64,000 nucleotides of DNA from Chrysaora quinquecirrha (Eukaryota > Cnidaria > Scyphozoa > Semaeostomeae > Pelagiidae), in NCBI GenBank assembly GCA_014526335.1, contig JACTAT010000039.1:4264202-4328201 (forward strand). Reading direction: 5' to 3'. The notes under the pieces are model-generated. The model was not told where the DNA came from and ran no database searches. It saw only the letters and a list, made by a program, of their open reading frames with translations. Positions 10,750 through 22,383 of this stretch are shown one piece after another (position 1 is the stretch's first letter; each line of letters starts with the position of its first letter). Position numbers and translations under genes: made by a program.

Positions 10750-10976
10750 AAGTAAGTTAGTTAGTTAGTTACTTAGTTATTAGGTTAGATAGTTAGTGAG
10801 TTAATTAGTCTAGCTAGATAAGTAGTTATTTAGTTGGTTAGACATTATTCTAGTGAGTTAGATAGCTAGTTAGTTAGTTACTTAGTCAGTTAGTTAGTTA
10901 GTTAGTTAGTTAGTTTGTTAGTTAGTTAGATAGTTAGTTAGTTAGATAGTTAGTTAGTTAGTTAGTAAGATAATGC
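10590..10976. repeat. TTAG microsatellite
   Basis: A long run of TTAG/GTTA tetranucleotides with scattered substitutions. It is not the TTAGGG telomere repeat. Similar blocks lie at 32536-33118 and 34785-35092 in introns of the receptor gene. Confidence 0.95.
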
Positions 10977-11097
10977 AAGGACAAGGTCTACGATTATAAA
11001 GTCTAGGTTATTAATTTGGCTTATAACAATTATCCATCTTTCAGAAGGAGGGCGTATACCATAATAAATGCATAATAAATCATATAGCTTCTACAGT

Positions 11098-11367
11098 TTA
11101 AAGATCAAAACTCTGTATTATAAGCCGGTTTTGTTTTATCTTACGAAGAAATGAATTTGTTCCAAATCCAAAGTCTCTTATCCGGAAGGGCACCTGATTT
11201 GAGCTAGATTCGGAATTCTCTAAAAATTTCTTATTTCCTTCTGAGTCATGTACAGAAATGCTATTCAAAGGGTAAGCTACAAACTGTTGTCTAGAAAATG
11301 GATTTTTCTTGACGATCTTGATCCTAAGTACTTCCTTTGAAAGAAGTTTTGATCTATCGTGGCTCAA
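11098..11367 (-). other. Long open frame without recognised homology
   Basis: Eighty-nine codons from ATG to TAA with ordinary codon composition (for example SHDRSKLLSKEVLRIKIVKK and RIRDFGFGTNSF). No domain, signal or splice context makes a firm case. It could be an exon of the same minus-strand gene as 10203-10384, or chance. Confidence 0.15.
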
Positions 11368-11501
11368 GTGTATAGTGTGAGAATAATCGATATAGTATGG
11401 ATAGGCTTGAGAACGTCATTGCAAGGTGTTGTTAAAAGCATTAACGATGATGCATTCAGCTGAAATATCTTCACATTGCCACTAGGTAGTTGGTCATTCA
11501 A

Positions 11502-11572
11502 AAACAACAACAACAACAACAACAACAACAATTAACAGCAACAGCAACAACAACAAAAACAACAACAACAAC
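11502..11572. repeat. CAA-type microsatellite
   Basis: AACAACAAC repeated with a few ATT and AGC interruptions. Confidence 0.9.
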
Positions 11573-11673
11573 TATACTGATTTCCATGACATCTCCAAAG
11601 CATTTTTCTATAGAGAACTCTATTCCTTAGACGCTAAGACGCTTGAATTAATAAGGGTTCCAGTAAGGGAGAG

Positions 11674-11766
11674 TAAGTCCCTCACCAAACAATCAAACGA
11701 TTGTGTTTGACAAGCATTTTTCAAATGTTTGACAAACAATGTTTTATCATTTGGCCAGGCCTTAAT
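11674..11766. repeat. GGCC-AAACGATCAAACATTG family, short copy
   Basis: Begins CTCACCAAACAATCAAACGA and ends TATCATTTGGCCAGGCCTTA. The two ends are inverted relative to each other, with AATGTTTGACAAACAATG inside. Confidence 0.6.
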
Positions 11767-14700
11767 GACAACTACAAAAATAATTTCAAAAGGATTTTCT
11801 TACCATTGTACCATTGCTATTTTCTACTTCATCTATGCGGTTTCTGACATGCACAACTACTGCAAGTAGCCACGTTCCAAGAATCTGACATGTTTGCTAG
11901 GTATTTCTTCCTTTCTCTCTCTGCTAATTTGAGTATATAACTCGAATCTCAGAGGTTGTTCTCTGTTTGTAAGTCGCATTTTTTTCAAGCAAATCACTTT
12001 TATCTGCAAAAGAAGTTCCATCTTACCATGAGTGAAGGAAGGCTTAAAAGCATAATCAAAAAATCATATACATTGGCTTGTCATTAACATGGTGTTTTCA
12101 TGTCGGGATGGGCTTTCCTGAGCTTAAGGGTAGGACTGAATACAAAGCAGGGAAAGTTACCCCAGTATGGGCTTGCCTGTGCAGTTGAATGATCGCCCGT
12201 TGCTTTTTGGAAAGAATTAAATTCGTTCGTCGGAAAATTTTCAATACTCCCTGTGTGACTCTGCTATCAAAATATATATATTCTACAGAATTTCTTTTAG
12301 GAAAGGTACTTGCTTGTTGTAATGTTTTGTTTGGCAGAACCGTAGCCAGAGTATTCATAACCCAATTGTAAAACGGGTTACCTCTACGGCTACGGACATC
12401 ATTGCAAAGTAAAATGCCTTCGTCAAATATTCGATGAAACACTCAAACGAGATATTCTTAGTCCACATTCAGAAAGGTTAGCCTAAAAGTTCAAATCTCA
12501 AACACAAATTCTCTTAGGTTCAACTCCATGTCATAAGCAATGCTAAAGATTAGACTTACTACACGAGTCTCTAGTTTACGCTCTCCAACATTTGATTGTT
12601 CTCTACAGCGAGCCAGTAAAACACAAAAGACAACGAGCGAAGTTGTGGGACATATGTATAGTGAGTCTAGCTCAAGATGTCACGATGGTTTTCGAATTAA
12701 TAGAATAATGATTGTGGTCTTTTCGCTTTGATAGTCGGAGGAGGTTTCAAGATTGGGTGGAGAACAGTACTCTGTGTCAAGTGTATCTAAATATGTGTAC
12801 TATGCATGCAATCAAATCAAATTCTAATGAAATTAATATGATGAAATCAGTTACTAGGAATAGTCGGTTATCCTGGAAGAAAATACAACTAGGTGGTCTG
12901 TATTTTGATAAAGTGCTATTGAGTCGGTTCAGCTTTACGGAAGAGCTGTAGTGATGGAGTTTTAGCCGGCAAAAGCAAAACAACGGGGGCCTGGAACTCA
13001 TATCTGAAACAATCAAGTTTGTCGATAAAAGAGCTGATGAGCTGATGGAAAAGCTGACTGAAAATATCGGTACAAACCCGAGGGTTGGGGGATTGCAGAG
13101 CCAAGAAAAAGTTACGGTCGCACGGTCATTGACCGGAGGAAGGTCAACCAGAACAAAAGAAAATCTAATGCCACACCTAAGACACGCCTATTTTCATTGT
13201 TTAGTGAGGAATTTTCAGCTAGGGGTATTTTTGTCTGGAGGAAGGTTGGCCACTTTTCTGGACTCTGCCTGACTCATAATTCATGAGGCCTATATTATGA
13301 CCAGAAAATACAAAAAAGTAGTTTTTTGAGAAACCGTTCTGTGAGTGCTTGGAATGCCGCTAAGACTGGACAACGATTGACAAAGATTAACACTTTGAAA
13401 GCGAGTTAGCACTGTGGTACAAGGATAAAAAATTTTGCCACAAATTAAGATTACTTGGAGCATTTCAAATTCTCCTGTCTTGCCACTTATGTTAACACGA
13501 AGACATAAGATAATAGTTATTTGTTAAAGAACGTATCAATTGACTGGAGCTTTTATATGTCGCGGAATATGTTTGAATAGCCTACTTCACTTTACAACAA
13601 ATTCATTTAAAACTTGCTTGCAAAAACCGTCTTGTTCTTGAAAACTTTATCCTTAGTTTTCCATTCGAGCCTCGATAGTTGCTTAAAGTTCCTTGATTTT
13701 GGGAATCTTCAACCTCGAGTTTCTTATAAAGGTCCTTGAAGGACGTCAAGGTGCTCCTTATAAGAAAGCGTGTAGCTGTTGTATCTTGGATTTGACAGGA
13801 ACGAAGAAATCACACCCCTCAGGGACACATCTGAAAACCCTTAAACAGGGAGCCTATCCAGAGATTTTCCAGTTTTTTCTGCTATGTACCAAATTCGCGA
13901 AATACGGAGCGAATTCCTCGCCAAAGGACAGTGATGATCTCATTAGATTAATTTCTATTTTCGCTGAGTTAATCGAAGATTACAATTGAATAAATCGCTC
14001 ATTATTATTTAAGGAAGAGGACTGCGCAAGAATTAGAAGCTCAGACTTAAGATCCACTTATCAGCCTAAAAAGAAAGAATCGGCGGAAATTTCTATCTGC
14101 CTTTTGGCTGACTTCGACGCGTTCACCTGTGCAGTTAGCTCGTAAAGGGGTCAATGCAAGGAAATGACCACTCAGATTGGTCCAGACGATTACGTAATGA
14201 AGTGAAAGAACTATCTGAATGAGGACATCACTATCACGGGACACTGATACTGAAAGCCATGGGATAAGTTAGGATGCTATCTCTCCTCGCAGAGGGAAAC
14301 GAGACCATCCTTATAAGGAGACTTACTTCCACACCCCTAGTTTTCACGCACATTGAACTGAATTCTTGTTGTTGTTGTTCGCTTTAGTCAGGTTGTTACA
14401 CTGATCTACTGATCTTACTCTTTACTTTAAGATCAGTGGGTTGAGTGTCCAGCGATAACTCATGGAACTGTGATAACTTCAACTCATGAAATAAGTCTAC
14501 TTTTCATGTAGAACTACAGAAAGACTTACTAAATGATTTGCAGTTATAGCAATTCTGTCAAATTCTGTTGCTCAAGTAGTTGCGAAGTGAGAGGTCTAAA
14601 ACGGGAGGAATAAAAGGGCGTGGTCAAAGAGACTTTGGGCGTGATTTTGAGAAAATGGGCAAGTCACCCTTATCACAATAAGTATACAACAAAGTTGGGT

Positions 14701-15555
14701 TGTTGGGGACTTATTCTTTTGCCCTTTCTCTAACAGTCATGATTTCTGGCCTTGACATAGAAAGATCAAAACCCAAAAGCAAAATGGTGACTTTGCCTTC
14801 CCAATGACAGGACAGGGAATGGAAATGAAAATCTTTACCAAATTTAAATTCTTTTGCAAATCTTATTTTAAAAAGTTTTCATTATATAAACAACTTAGAC
14901 AAAACTTTTTGTGAAGAATTTGGAGAATTTTCTTCAAATCCAAACAATTTAATTGGATCAAAATGAGCAAAATCCATTTTGCTTCAGGCCATTTGACTCT
15001 AGTTTTATCAGTTTCTTGGCAGTTATACTAAGTCCAAAAAACACCTTATCATAGTTTTATTACATTAACTCTATCAAGATTTAATAGAATAGAAATTGAC
15101 AATAACAAAAAATGTGTCGATTTTTGGTTTTGACAAATTTGTAAATATTATATTTTGGAGAAGAATAAGAGACATTACCACTGTCTGGTCCCCTTTTAAT
15201 GTTTCGGGGGGTTGAAATTATCAGGGGGTTCCTACAAATGTAGAGGCATAAAACAGGAGACTCATTAAAGAGTGGGGTGGGGCAAAAAAGGGACACTAGA
15301 CATACTTTTCTTTTCTGATGTCTGTTTTCAGCAACTTTCATTATGCACCCGTCACACCTTTTTCATCGGATTTTACCCAGATGATTTTAAGAAAAGTTGG
15401 CAGCAAGCCAATGCCTAAAAAGTGGCCATTTTTGGGCCTGCAGTGAGGTATTATTTACTTATTAAATGATCCAGGGCTGTCCTGCCTAAAATATTTTATG
15501 TTTTTACTCTGAATGAACTTGAATTTTACCTGAAAATCATTCACCCCACAAACAA
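11767..15555. other. No gene recognised; scattered repeats
   Basis: Contains one TAGACTTACTACACGAGTC end (12549-12573), an AACTCATGAAATAAGTCTA end near 14480-14503, a repeat near 13600-13780 shared with 6980-7325, and a GGGCGTGGTCAAAGAGAC motif near 14615. The minus-strand frame at 12098-12442 covers a small palindrome (CCGTAGCC...GGCTACGG) and is not convincing as a gene. Confidence 0.35.
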
Positions 15556-15558
15556 ACA

Positions 15559-15567
15559 GCCATCTTG
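15559..15567 (+). promoter_or_regulatory. Candidate YY1-type promoter motif of the TCEANC2 orthologue
   Basis: GCCATCTTG matches the YY1 core CCATNTT and sits just ahead of the predicted 5' UTR exon. No TATA box is near. TATA-less housekeeping promoters often carry this motif close to the start site, so transcription may begin around here. Confidence 0.35.
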
Positions 15568-15656
15568 GTCGATTCTTTTCAAAATCAAGAGGGAAAATCA
15601 ATGCGAGATTGCGAGATCACATTATAAAATCATTACGAGGCTGCTAAATCGCATCG

Positions 15657-15980
15657 GTGAGTTCATTTCATATCTTCTTACAACGTTGTTTTGGGTTAGA
15701 TCTTTTAAAATAGTAGTAGATGAGGGACTTTCTTATTTTATTTGCTCTTTCCCATTACCATTAGGCCCTTTTTAGGCTCTCGCCTGAGGCCCCCTACAAA
15801 AATTTACAGTTCCGACCTTTCAGATTAAGATTGATACCACAGGAGCACAACTCAAACTCTCATTCTTGCAGGAAACATCCTTGAAGGACCATAAGTAGCT
15901 TTGTAAAACGTGAAAGCATAGATTTAGATGAAAAGATTTAACTAAAATATAATTCAACAATACTTTGTTTTGTTTTACAG
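15657..15980 (+). other. Predicted 5' UTR intron of the TCEANC2 orthologue
   Basis: A strong donor (CGCATCG followed by GTGAGT at 15657) and an acceptor (TTTTGTTTTACAG ending at 15980) bound a 324-bp intron. Translation starts ten bases into the next exon. Confidence 0.5.
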
Positions 15981-15990
15981 GGAAATCTCA

Positions 15991-16092
15991 ATGGATGCTT
16001 TTGTTATAAGAACAGAGAGGGCACCAAAAGAAAAGAAAACCTCATCTGCAAATAAGAAGAAACTAAAACAAGTAACAATAGAGGCATTACCT
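15991..16092 (+). CDS. TCEANC2: TCEANC2 coding exon 1
   Basis: Thirty-four codons from ATG through QVTIEALP, ending at a GTGAGT donor in phase 0. Confidence 0.93.
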
Positions 16093-19000
16093 GTGAGTGT
16101 ATAGAATTACAAAGCTAGCTAGCAATGTTATTTGCTAATGCAGGTTGGGGTTTGGGCAGCACAACTGATCCTATATTGGTCGAACAGTCCCCTGAGATTG
16201 GCCAAACCATCAGACAAGGTTGGACAAACCATCTGACAAGGTTGGCTGAGACGGTTGTTGGCTGAAAAGGAGGTTGGCCAAAACTTCTCAAAAACGATTA
16301 ATGTACGGGGACAGCTGACGTGCCACCAAGAACAAATACACTGGGCACTTATTTACCAACCGCAGAAGGATAGACAGCTGAGTTGACTATAGGCTTGTGG
16401 AAAGTGGTCCCAACACCTACCAAGCTTAGCACCTACTAATTGTAATTTGTAAGCCAAGCATCTGAGCCACTTTTTGCCATAATAACCATAACCATGACCA
16501 GCCTAAGAGTTGAGAGACAAGAGGGAATGCAACTTTTGACTCCCAGGTCATGGACCGTAATAGTTCAAACACTAGACTACTGTCTTCAGAGAGGTCCCTC
16601 ATCGATTTTCTGCCCAAGCAGCCAACCCAATAAATCCCTTCACTGACCTGTCGTTTCCTGACAAGCTCAAGTTTTTTGTCTGTCTCCTAGAGAAAGAAAT
16701 TATCAACCAAAAATTCTCTTCATTCAAGACAGCCTTTAAACTCCAGATATCCTGTTTCTTAAACCTCAAATAATCTTTGAATTCTGGGACTTAAATAATT
16801 GGCATTAAAATTTAACCTATTTTCATAAAGAGGTTGATGACCTCCAATATGTCTTTGACTACTTAAATGTGGAATGAATTTCAGTGTCATGACTTTATTG
16901 GAACATTAAGACCTTAATATGGTAGTCTATACTGTGAGTTTCTTTTAGTCTTCATTTCACTTATCCATGAATCATTTTTACAGAATGAAATATTTTGTCA
17001 AGCATTTAGCTACTCTAAGCAAATTTATCATTGGACAATTAGGATTCTATTTCTTCACTGGCCATTAACTTGAAGGGGTAATTGTGTTGAAACCATTTCA
17101 GTGACAGGCACTTCATACTTAATTGAATATTGAGAGGACAAAGTGATTTCTAGATATATTTCCTGTTACTTTTTCTTGAAAGGAAATTTGTTGAGTTGCA
17201 AATCAATAGATGTCTAGAGACACATTTCCATATTATGGGTATCAGATCTAGTTCAGACTGCGAGACTGCCAGATTCGTGCCATACACTGCAATAGCATGA
17301 TGTTTAAGTCTCAAGCAATTCCATTTCACAATCAACATGACAGTGGGTCATCACTAGCATGGAATGTTGTGCCCCAGATCCACTTATCAGGGACCAGAAC
17401 TTGTCAAGTCAAATCTGAATGTGACTGCCAGGCAAAAGTCCCTTTTCTCATTTTCAAGCCTGATGGATAGAACTTGAAACTGGCCAAGCGTTAACAGAGA
17501 ATAAGGCCTGGTTCAAACGTCGCTCAACTTCGGATCCGCAGAAATTTCCGAGCAGCGTGACTCAAAATCGGCGAGGTTTCAAACTTCGAACGCCACTCTC
17601 CTTGTTCACCGAATTAACACCAGAATACAGTACATGGCTGGGGTACGGCGTTTGAACCAATTCAGTGCCGCAAACTTCGTGAGGACTGAGGAGCCTCAAA
17701 CAACTTTAGATCAGCAGAGCTTGCCGTGCGGCGCAACTCATCAAAAGCTACTTCATTTCAAACGTCGAACTTTTCATGTGCCGAACTCAATGCATGTAAT
17801 GCTTATATTTGATTCATTGTCTTGGATTAATTTAGATACATCGTTTCACACTACTAAAGCAGGCTTTCAGCAAAAATCAGATCTTTTAGAAAACACCACC
17901 TTTCCTGACATCACGAGCTCTAGCTTGATTAACATCGATCCAAAAGCGATTGCTTCTGGAGACATTTAAATAAGTTGGGTACGGGTATATGGGTGGGTTT
18001 TCAGCCCTGCTTTCTTTATTGAGTCAAAAGTGCTATCATCGTGTCGAAGATGGTCGTTGTTGTGCGTTGAAGATGCTCGTAGTACAATTTAAAGTAGCAA
18101 AAGGCCTAGAAAGTCTTATCACTGTCATATTCCACTTGTTATTTTTCATATGTCTGTTTCTACTGTGTCTGTGTCGTGTGTAAAAGGTGGGTGGGTTTGT
18201 CATATCTGGGCAGCGCATCCCCGTGTCCCCGTCCATCCTTTAGTCATATATCCCCGAGCCCTAGCTTGAAAAATTGAGCTTTTATGAATGAATCTGACAT
18301 GTGCCGATTTTCAGTTTTCTAACTGTAGACTAATAGTTCACGAACTATGTCTATGTTTTCTTTTCTAGAGAGTGGTTGTTGTTGAAGAGATAGAACGACT
18401 AACAGTCACTCTGAATGAAGAAAATCAGAATACCGGCTCAATCATCGCTGCATTACGCGAATTGAAAACGGTCAAGCCGTCAAAAGATATTCTCCTTGCC
18501 ACGAAAATTGGACACAGAATCAACTCTCTGCGACGACACGAAAACGAAACTGTCAAAAGTCTTGCAAGAGAGGTTTTAAAGGACTGGAAAAGATTCTACA
18601 GGGAACAAAGGCAACGGCAAATGTTAGAAGTTCGTAGTGACGCGAGATCAGAAATGCTGCGGATGAAAGCAAGGAAATTGTTGGCTGATTCTATCAATAG
18701 AGAGGTTTGCTACTCATTGTAATTAAGGGGCAATTCACTCCTTGAAATCTCGTACACCCTTCGCTGGGATTTCTATTGTTTTCATAGAAACCCCTTGAAA
18801 ATCCATTATTTCAAAGAGAATCGCCTTATAGTAGATTAATGAAATGCTCCTGGACTGGAATGAATTGATTCTTGCTATACGTTTTTTTATAAGAACAACC
18901 TTTATAAGAAACACCAGGCTGAAATTTTCACAAACTTTTTTGCTATCTCCGAAACTATTTCAGATACACACAAGCAAAGTTCACCAGCGTAATGCCTTTG

Positions 19001-19681
19001 CCCAGAAATGCATTTTAAACATGTTTTCGAGAAGGGTAGAGGGTGACAAGTTAGTGAAAAATCGCTTCAAAAATAAGAAACAGGCAGGCTGCTGAAATCA
19101 AAGCCAAGTGTTCTTATAAAAACGTGTACTTGATCTGATACTATAACCAAAGCCATACAGCCAAGCATACTGGTTATACGTGACGTTAAACCACGTTAAA
19201 CTAGAAATACAGCCTGGTATACTGGTTATGACGTTAAACCACGTTAAACTGCCATACAACTTTGTATACTGGTTATAGGTGACGTTAAACAACGTTAAAC
19301 TACAATACAGCCTGGTATACTGGTTAAAGTACAGGTTATACGTGCACATGCTCACTTGAGAAGGGGAAATATGCACCAAACATTGCTTGATAAGCAAATT
19401 TCCTTCAAATGGTTGACAAACAATGTTTGATCGTTTGGCCTCGTCATTTCCTTTTTTTTCTTTTTCTAACACTTATTTCTTTATCGTTATCGTAGGTAAC
19501 AGATTCATTGCCTGAACTGATAGAAAGAAACATTTATCGTTTATGTGCCAGAAAACCAGATAATTCTTACAAAAAGAGAGTTAGAAAACTTTGCTTCAGT
19601 TTGAAGAATAATGAAGAAACTAGGTTAAAATTATGCACTGGAGAACTTAGTGTGGAAGACCTTTGTAGAACCGCGTCTTAA
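15991..19681 (+). CDS. TCEANC2: TCEANC2 orthologue (TFIIS N-terminal-domain-containing protein), three coding exons
   Basis: Coding exons are 15991-16092, 18369-18704 and 19496-19681, all joined in phase 0, giving 207 aa against about 208 in vertebrates. The N-terminus MDAFVIRTERAPKEKK matches the family start, and RVVVVEEIERL opens the central domain. ATKIGHRINSLRRHE and SLAREVLKDWKRF form the TFIIS N-terminal (LW/TND) helical bundle, roughly residues 38-115. The C-terminal exon has NIYRLCARK and KKRVRKLCFSLKNNEE. The domain is known from transcription elongation factors such as TFIIS, Elongin A and Med26, so a nuclear role linked to RNA polymerase II elongation is expected. The zinc ribbon of TFIIS is absent, as in other TCEANC2 proteins. 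The start is chosen by homology. Exon 2 leaves through an unusual donor, GTTTGC. The gene is tail-to-tail with the phosphatase gene at 22.6-50.4 kb. Confidence 0.95.
16093..18368 (+). other. TCEANC2 intron 1, with a repeat at about 17503-17790
   Basis: A 2.3-kb intron. Near 17503-17790 the boxes TTCAAACGTCG, TTTCAAACTTCGAACG and GCGTTTGAACC recur in both orientations, typical of a short DNA-element remnant. The rest is unassigned. Confidence 0.6.
18369..18704 (+). CDS. TCEANC2: TCEANC2 coding exon 2 (TFIIS N-terminal domain)
   Basis: One hundred and twelve codons from RVVVVEEIERL to DSINRE, holding the whole helical domain. The acceptor is TTTTCTAG. The donor GTTTGC is weak but is the only one that keeps the conserved reading into exon 3. 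Confidence 0.93.
18728..18830 (+). repeat. Dispersed repeat shared with 47905-48015
   Basis: Blocks GGGGCAATTCACTCCTTGAA, AATCTCGTA and CTATTGTTTTCATAGAAACC recur with substitutions in the receptor-gene intron at 47905-48015 and, inverted, near 1265-1320. Confidence 0.6.
18877..19128. repeat. 252-bp foldback element with TATAAGAAC ends
   Basis: Left end TACGTTTTTTTATAAGAAC and right end GTTCTTATAAAAACGTGTA are inverted. Related end sequences (CTTATAAGAAAGCGTGT, TTTTTATAAGAGCAC) occur near 13757 and 57970. Confidence 0.75.
19150..19330. repeat. Tandem array, unit about 50 bp, about 3.5 copies
   Basis: Each unit carries GTATACTGGTTA followed by GACGTTAAACCACGTTAAAC. The start of the shared TACTGG box falls at 19168, 19220, 19267 and 19318, so unit length varies between 47 and 52 bp. 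Confidence 0.9.
19372..19440. repeat. GGCC-AAACGATCAAACATTG family, short copy
   Basis: Begins GCACCAAACATTGCTTGATA and ends CAATGTTTGATCGTTTGGCC. Confidence 0.6.
19496..19681 (+). CDS. TCEANC2: TCEANC2 coding exon 3 and stop
   Basis: Sixty-one codons from VTDSLPELIERNIYRLC to the TAA at 19679-19681, after a pyrimidine-rich acceptor ending at 19495. Confidence 0.93.
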   Translation, partial: VTDSLPELIERNIYRLCARKPDNSYKKRVRKLCFSLKNNEETRLKLCTGELSVEDLCRTAS

Positions 19682-19685
19682 TAAA
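19680..19685 (+). terminator. AATAAA polyadenylation signal overlapping the TCEANC2 stop codon
   Basis: AATAAA begins on the second base of the TAA stop. If used, the 3' UTR would be only a few tens of bases. No other AATAAA follows closely. Confidence 0.45.
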
Positions 19686-19814
19686 TAGTTCTTTCGTTTT
19701 AGAATAGTTGCATTACTAGATAAAAATTTGTAAAAAGTTAGTTGTTCACATGTTTGAACATTTTTATCTTAATCAGTAATAATTTGCAATTTCGTAATGT
19801 ATATATAAGATCTT

Positions 19815-20147
19815 AGGGCGAATTTTTTTGGTCACATTCTATTTTCAGCAGACGCCTTCTCTTTTCGGCAGACGTCGAGACGTATTTTTTGGTACAGTCT
19901 TCTGAAAACGGCAGGTTTCGCAGGCCTCCAAAACCTCTGTCCCTGAAGCTGGAAGGTTTCGCAGGCATCGAAAGGAATCTCGTTCTCGCTTCAAAATGAA
20001 TGGTTTAGTTCGAGTTCATTCTGATCTGCGTACCGTTTTCAGCAGCCGTGTTTTTCTTGGTTCAGGAAACTTTTTTCTGCTAAGTCTACCTTTTTCAGAA
20101 TTAGGAAGATCTGTCAAAAACAGGTTACCAAAAAAAATACGCCCTTT
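19815..20147. repeat. AGGGCG-ended foldback element
   Basis: Left end AGGGCGAATTTTTTTGGT and right end ACCAAAAAAAATACGCCCT are inverted. The interior has inverted boxes with TTTCAGCAGAC and GTCTGAAAACGGCAGGTTT-like sequence. Likely relatives lie at 35466-35655 and 43566-43750. Confidence 0.75.
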
Positions 20148-20403
20148 ACTTACAGATCATGTTTAAATGCAATATTTTACTTGTTGCCTACAAAATAATG
20201 AAATGATGTCTTTCCAGTCACAAATTTAAGACACAGGCGTTTCTTGGTTAGATGGTGTTTTAACTAGCGATAAACGAGCAAAAATGTAGTCAACTCAAAC
20301 GTCTCTCGAGGATAGCGATAGTTCTTATCTTACCACAAAATACACTGAAGATACCTTGGGTCTTCATTGTGAACCTGATTTTTAACAATCCAGACACCCC
20401 CTT
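20148..20403. other. Intergenic, nothing recognised
   Basis: AT-rich spacer downstream of both convergent genes. Confidence 0.4.
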
Positions 20404-20569
20404 ACCCCTCTCAAATCCGTTTAATGCGCGTTTTAGCGAAAGTTATTATTATTGATATTTATAACGATAATGGCTGACGGGGTTACCGTGTTTAAAGAAT
20501 ATAAAATGAATGAAAAATGAATAATAATAACTTTCCCTAAAACGCGCATTAAAACGGATTTGAGAGGGG
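20404..20569. repeat. Long hairpin, two 48-49 bp arms around a 68-bp centre
   Basis: The left arm 20404-20452 (CCCCTCTCAAATCCGTTT, GCGCGTTTTAG, AAGTTATTATTAT) and right arm 20521-20569 are reverse complements with one substitution and one single-base length difference. Such similarity implies recent origin or selection. Confidence 0.9.
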
Positions 20570-22375
20570 CAAGTGTTTCATGTCAGCAGACTTCATGTGT
20601 ATGACAAGGTGCAAGGGCGTGCAAAGGTTTCAGAAAAATGGACCCACATTTAGGTGGGATATATCGTTCTGTGCAAAGAGTTCCGTTACATATGTTGGTT
20701 AAAAAGCGCGTATCATGTCCAATGCGCACGCTGTACTTAAACCTGGTTCTTCCCTTTTAGCGTGCGACTGCTTCCAACACTGCAGTAGCCGCTGGCAAAT
20801 TATCAGTTCGACAAACTTGAATGGGAACGCCTTGCTTGGAAAGTCGCAGGTTGCCCCAGGTAAAGGGTTTCAGGTTATCGCTGCCTGTGGTTGCCGCAGC
20901 TAGTTTCTTGTAGCTAAGGTGCCTGGGATAGCTGAAGTCATGTTGCCGCAGTATGGGAAGCAGGCTTCAGAGGGACCATACCCTTCCCTGTCCATTAGAT
21001 CACAAAAATCAACACGAAAGACAACACAAATATCCTGACTAACAAATCATCGAAATGTCTAAAAATCTTTCCTAAAAATCTTTCTCTAAAGTCTAAATAA
21101 CAAACGATAAAGAAATTTACAAAATCTATCATTTACGCAATAGCAAATCTAAAACGTTTTCCTGAGCAAAAGTTCTTTATTGATAAAATCCTCTACTTTA
21201 CAAACGTAAAACATGAAGGGTTTGATTACAGTAGTTTTGGTCTGTTCACGTGAATCTGGCACAGCAAGCCGCACGCGGCAATCTATGCACTATGAAACCG
21301 TGACCGAAAATAAATCGGATGCAGTAGATGGATGTCGTGGCCGTGTCGTGTATTTTGCTTCCCAAGACCTCAGAAACAACTTATCGCGACGTCGGTACGA
21401 TTGTCGTACAACGTTGTAAAATGATGGGCACGGCAATCAAGAACTTTGAAGAACTCTGGTTTTCATAACATCTCCCTACGATTATCGTACGACTGTCAGG
21501 AGCTTATGCGTCAGGCTTTACTGGAACTGATCTCATCTGAATCATTGTTGAAAGACTCAAAGACGAAACAAAATAAATGAAATTATTGAAACAGGTTCAT
21601 GAGAAACTCTGGGTGGTCTGCAAAGACCACGACACCCTTCAATTCTAGAGTTACTACAAAAACAGTATAAATAAAGATAAATCTAATTTTATACCAGCAA
21701 TTTCAAAACGAGAACAAAAAACAAAGTTGCCAGAAACGAAAAATTAAAGATATCTTTGAAGTTAATTAAAACACGAAACGAGCCGAGTATTTAAAATACG
21801 AAACTGACTTTCCGAATGTGAAATGTATTCTAAAAGACCGTTGCTAGCTTTGTAGTAAAACTAATACCAGTAGCTTTGCAGAAGCTTCAGATTCCCCAAC
21901 CCGACGACGGTCGGGATAGAATCTGTCCGATCAAGTTAGTCGCCTTTAATCTGCCAGATGGAGTCTGTCGGATGACGTCTGTCAGATGGAATCTGTCGGA
22001 TGGAGTTGGACTGTGTATCAAACGTAAACGTAGAAAACTTTCGGTTTTGTGACCATAATGCTGTAACAAGTATACGATATAACACAACGTACAAAACTAC
22101 AAATCGTACAAATCTTCATACGACTATATACTGTACAGTGAAGTGTTATAAATTCATAATCACATACTGTAATTCAGAATACTATTAAATCTTATCGACA
22201 CTGTCCTTGCGTATAAATTTTTAAGCCTTCTAAACGTTAGGCTTTGATTTACAAGACGAATACCTTTATTAAAATATTTAGCCCCAATATGGGGAATTAA
22301 ACGCTTTCTCCGAAAAAAATCCGCAGAAATTTGACGACGACGCAGGCCAGATTCGGTGTGTGTGTAGCGGGCGAA
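20570..22375. other. Intergenic between convergent genes
   Basis: No gene recognised. A GATTGTCGTACAACG/CGATTATCGTACGACTG pair near 21395-21495 resembles sequence near 42770-42890. The short tandem array at 21895-22005 lies here. Confidence 0.35.
21895..22005. repeat. Short tandem array of CTGTCGGATGGA-type units
   Basis: GATGGAGTCTGTCGGATGAC and GATGGAATCTGTCGGATGGA follow one another with a unit near 18-20 bp and degrade upstream. Confidence 0.7.
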
Positions 22376-22377
22376 TC

Positions 22378-22383
22378 TTTATT
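22378..22383 (-). terminator. Candidate AATAAA polyadenylation signal of the receptor phosphatase
   Basis: TTTATT on the plus strand, 240 bp beyond the stop codon of the minus-strand gene. Confidence 0.4.

Larger units (their letters stand above)
18705..19495 (+). other. TCEANC2 intron 2, packed with repeats
   Basis: This 791-bp intron holds a GGAAATC-rich repeat (18728-18830), a foldback element (18877-19128), a tandem array (19150-19330) and a GGCCAAACGATCAAACATT relative (19372-19440). Confidence 0.8.

Noticed and set aside
10590..10976. Internal telomere repeats
   Set aside because: The unit is TTAG, not the cnidarian TTAGGG, and it is degenerate like an ordinary microsatellite.
12098..12442. 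Minus-strand gene of 114 codons
   Set aside because: Part of it covers an inverted CCGTAGCC/GGCTACGG repeat. It has no splice or domain support.
13693..13989. Plus-strand gene of 98 codons
   Set aside because: Its first third overlaps a repeat shared with 6980-7325 and no domain is recognisable.
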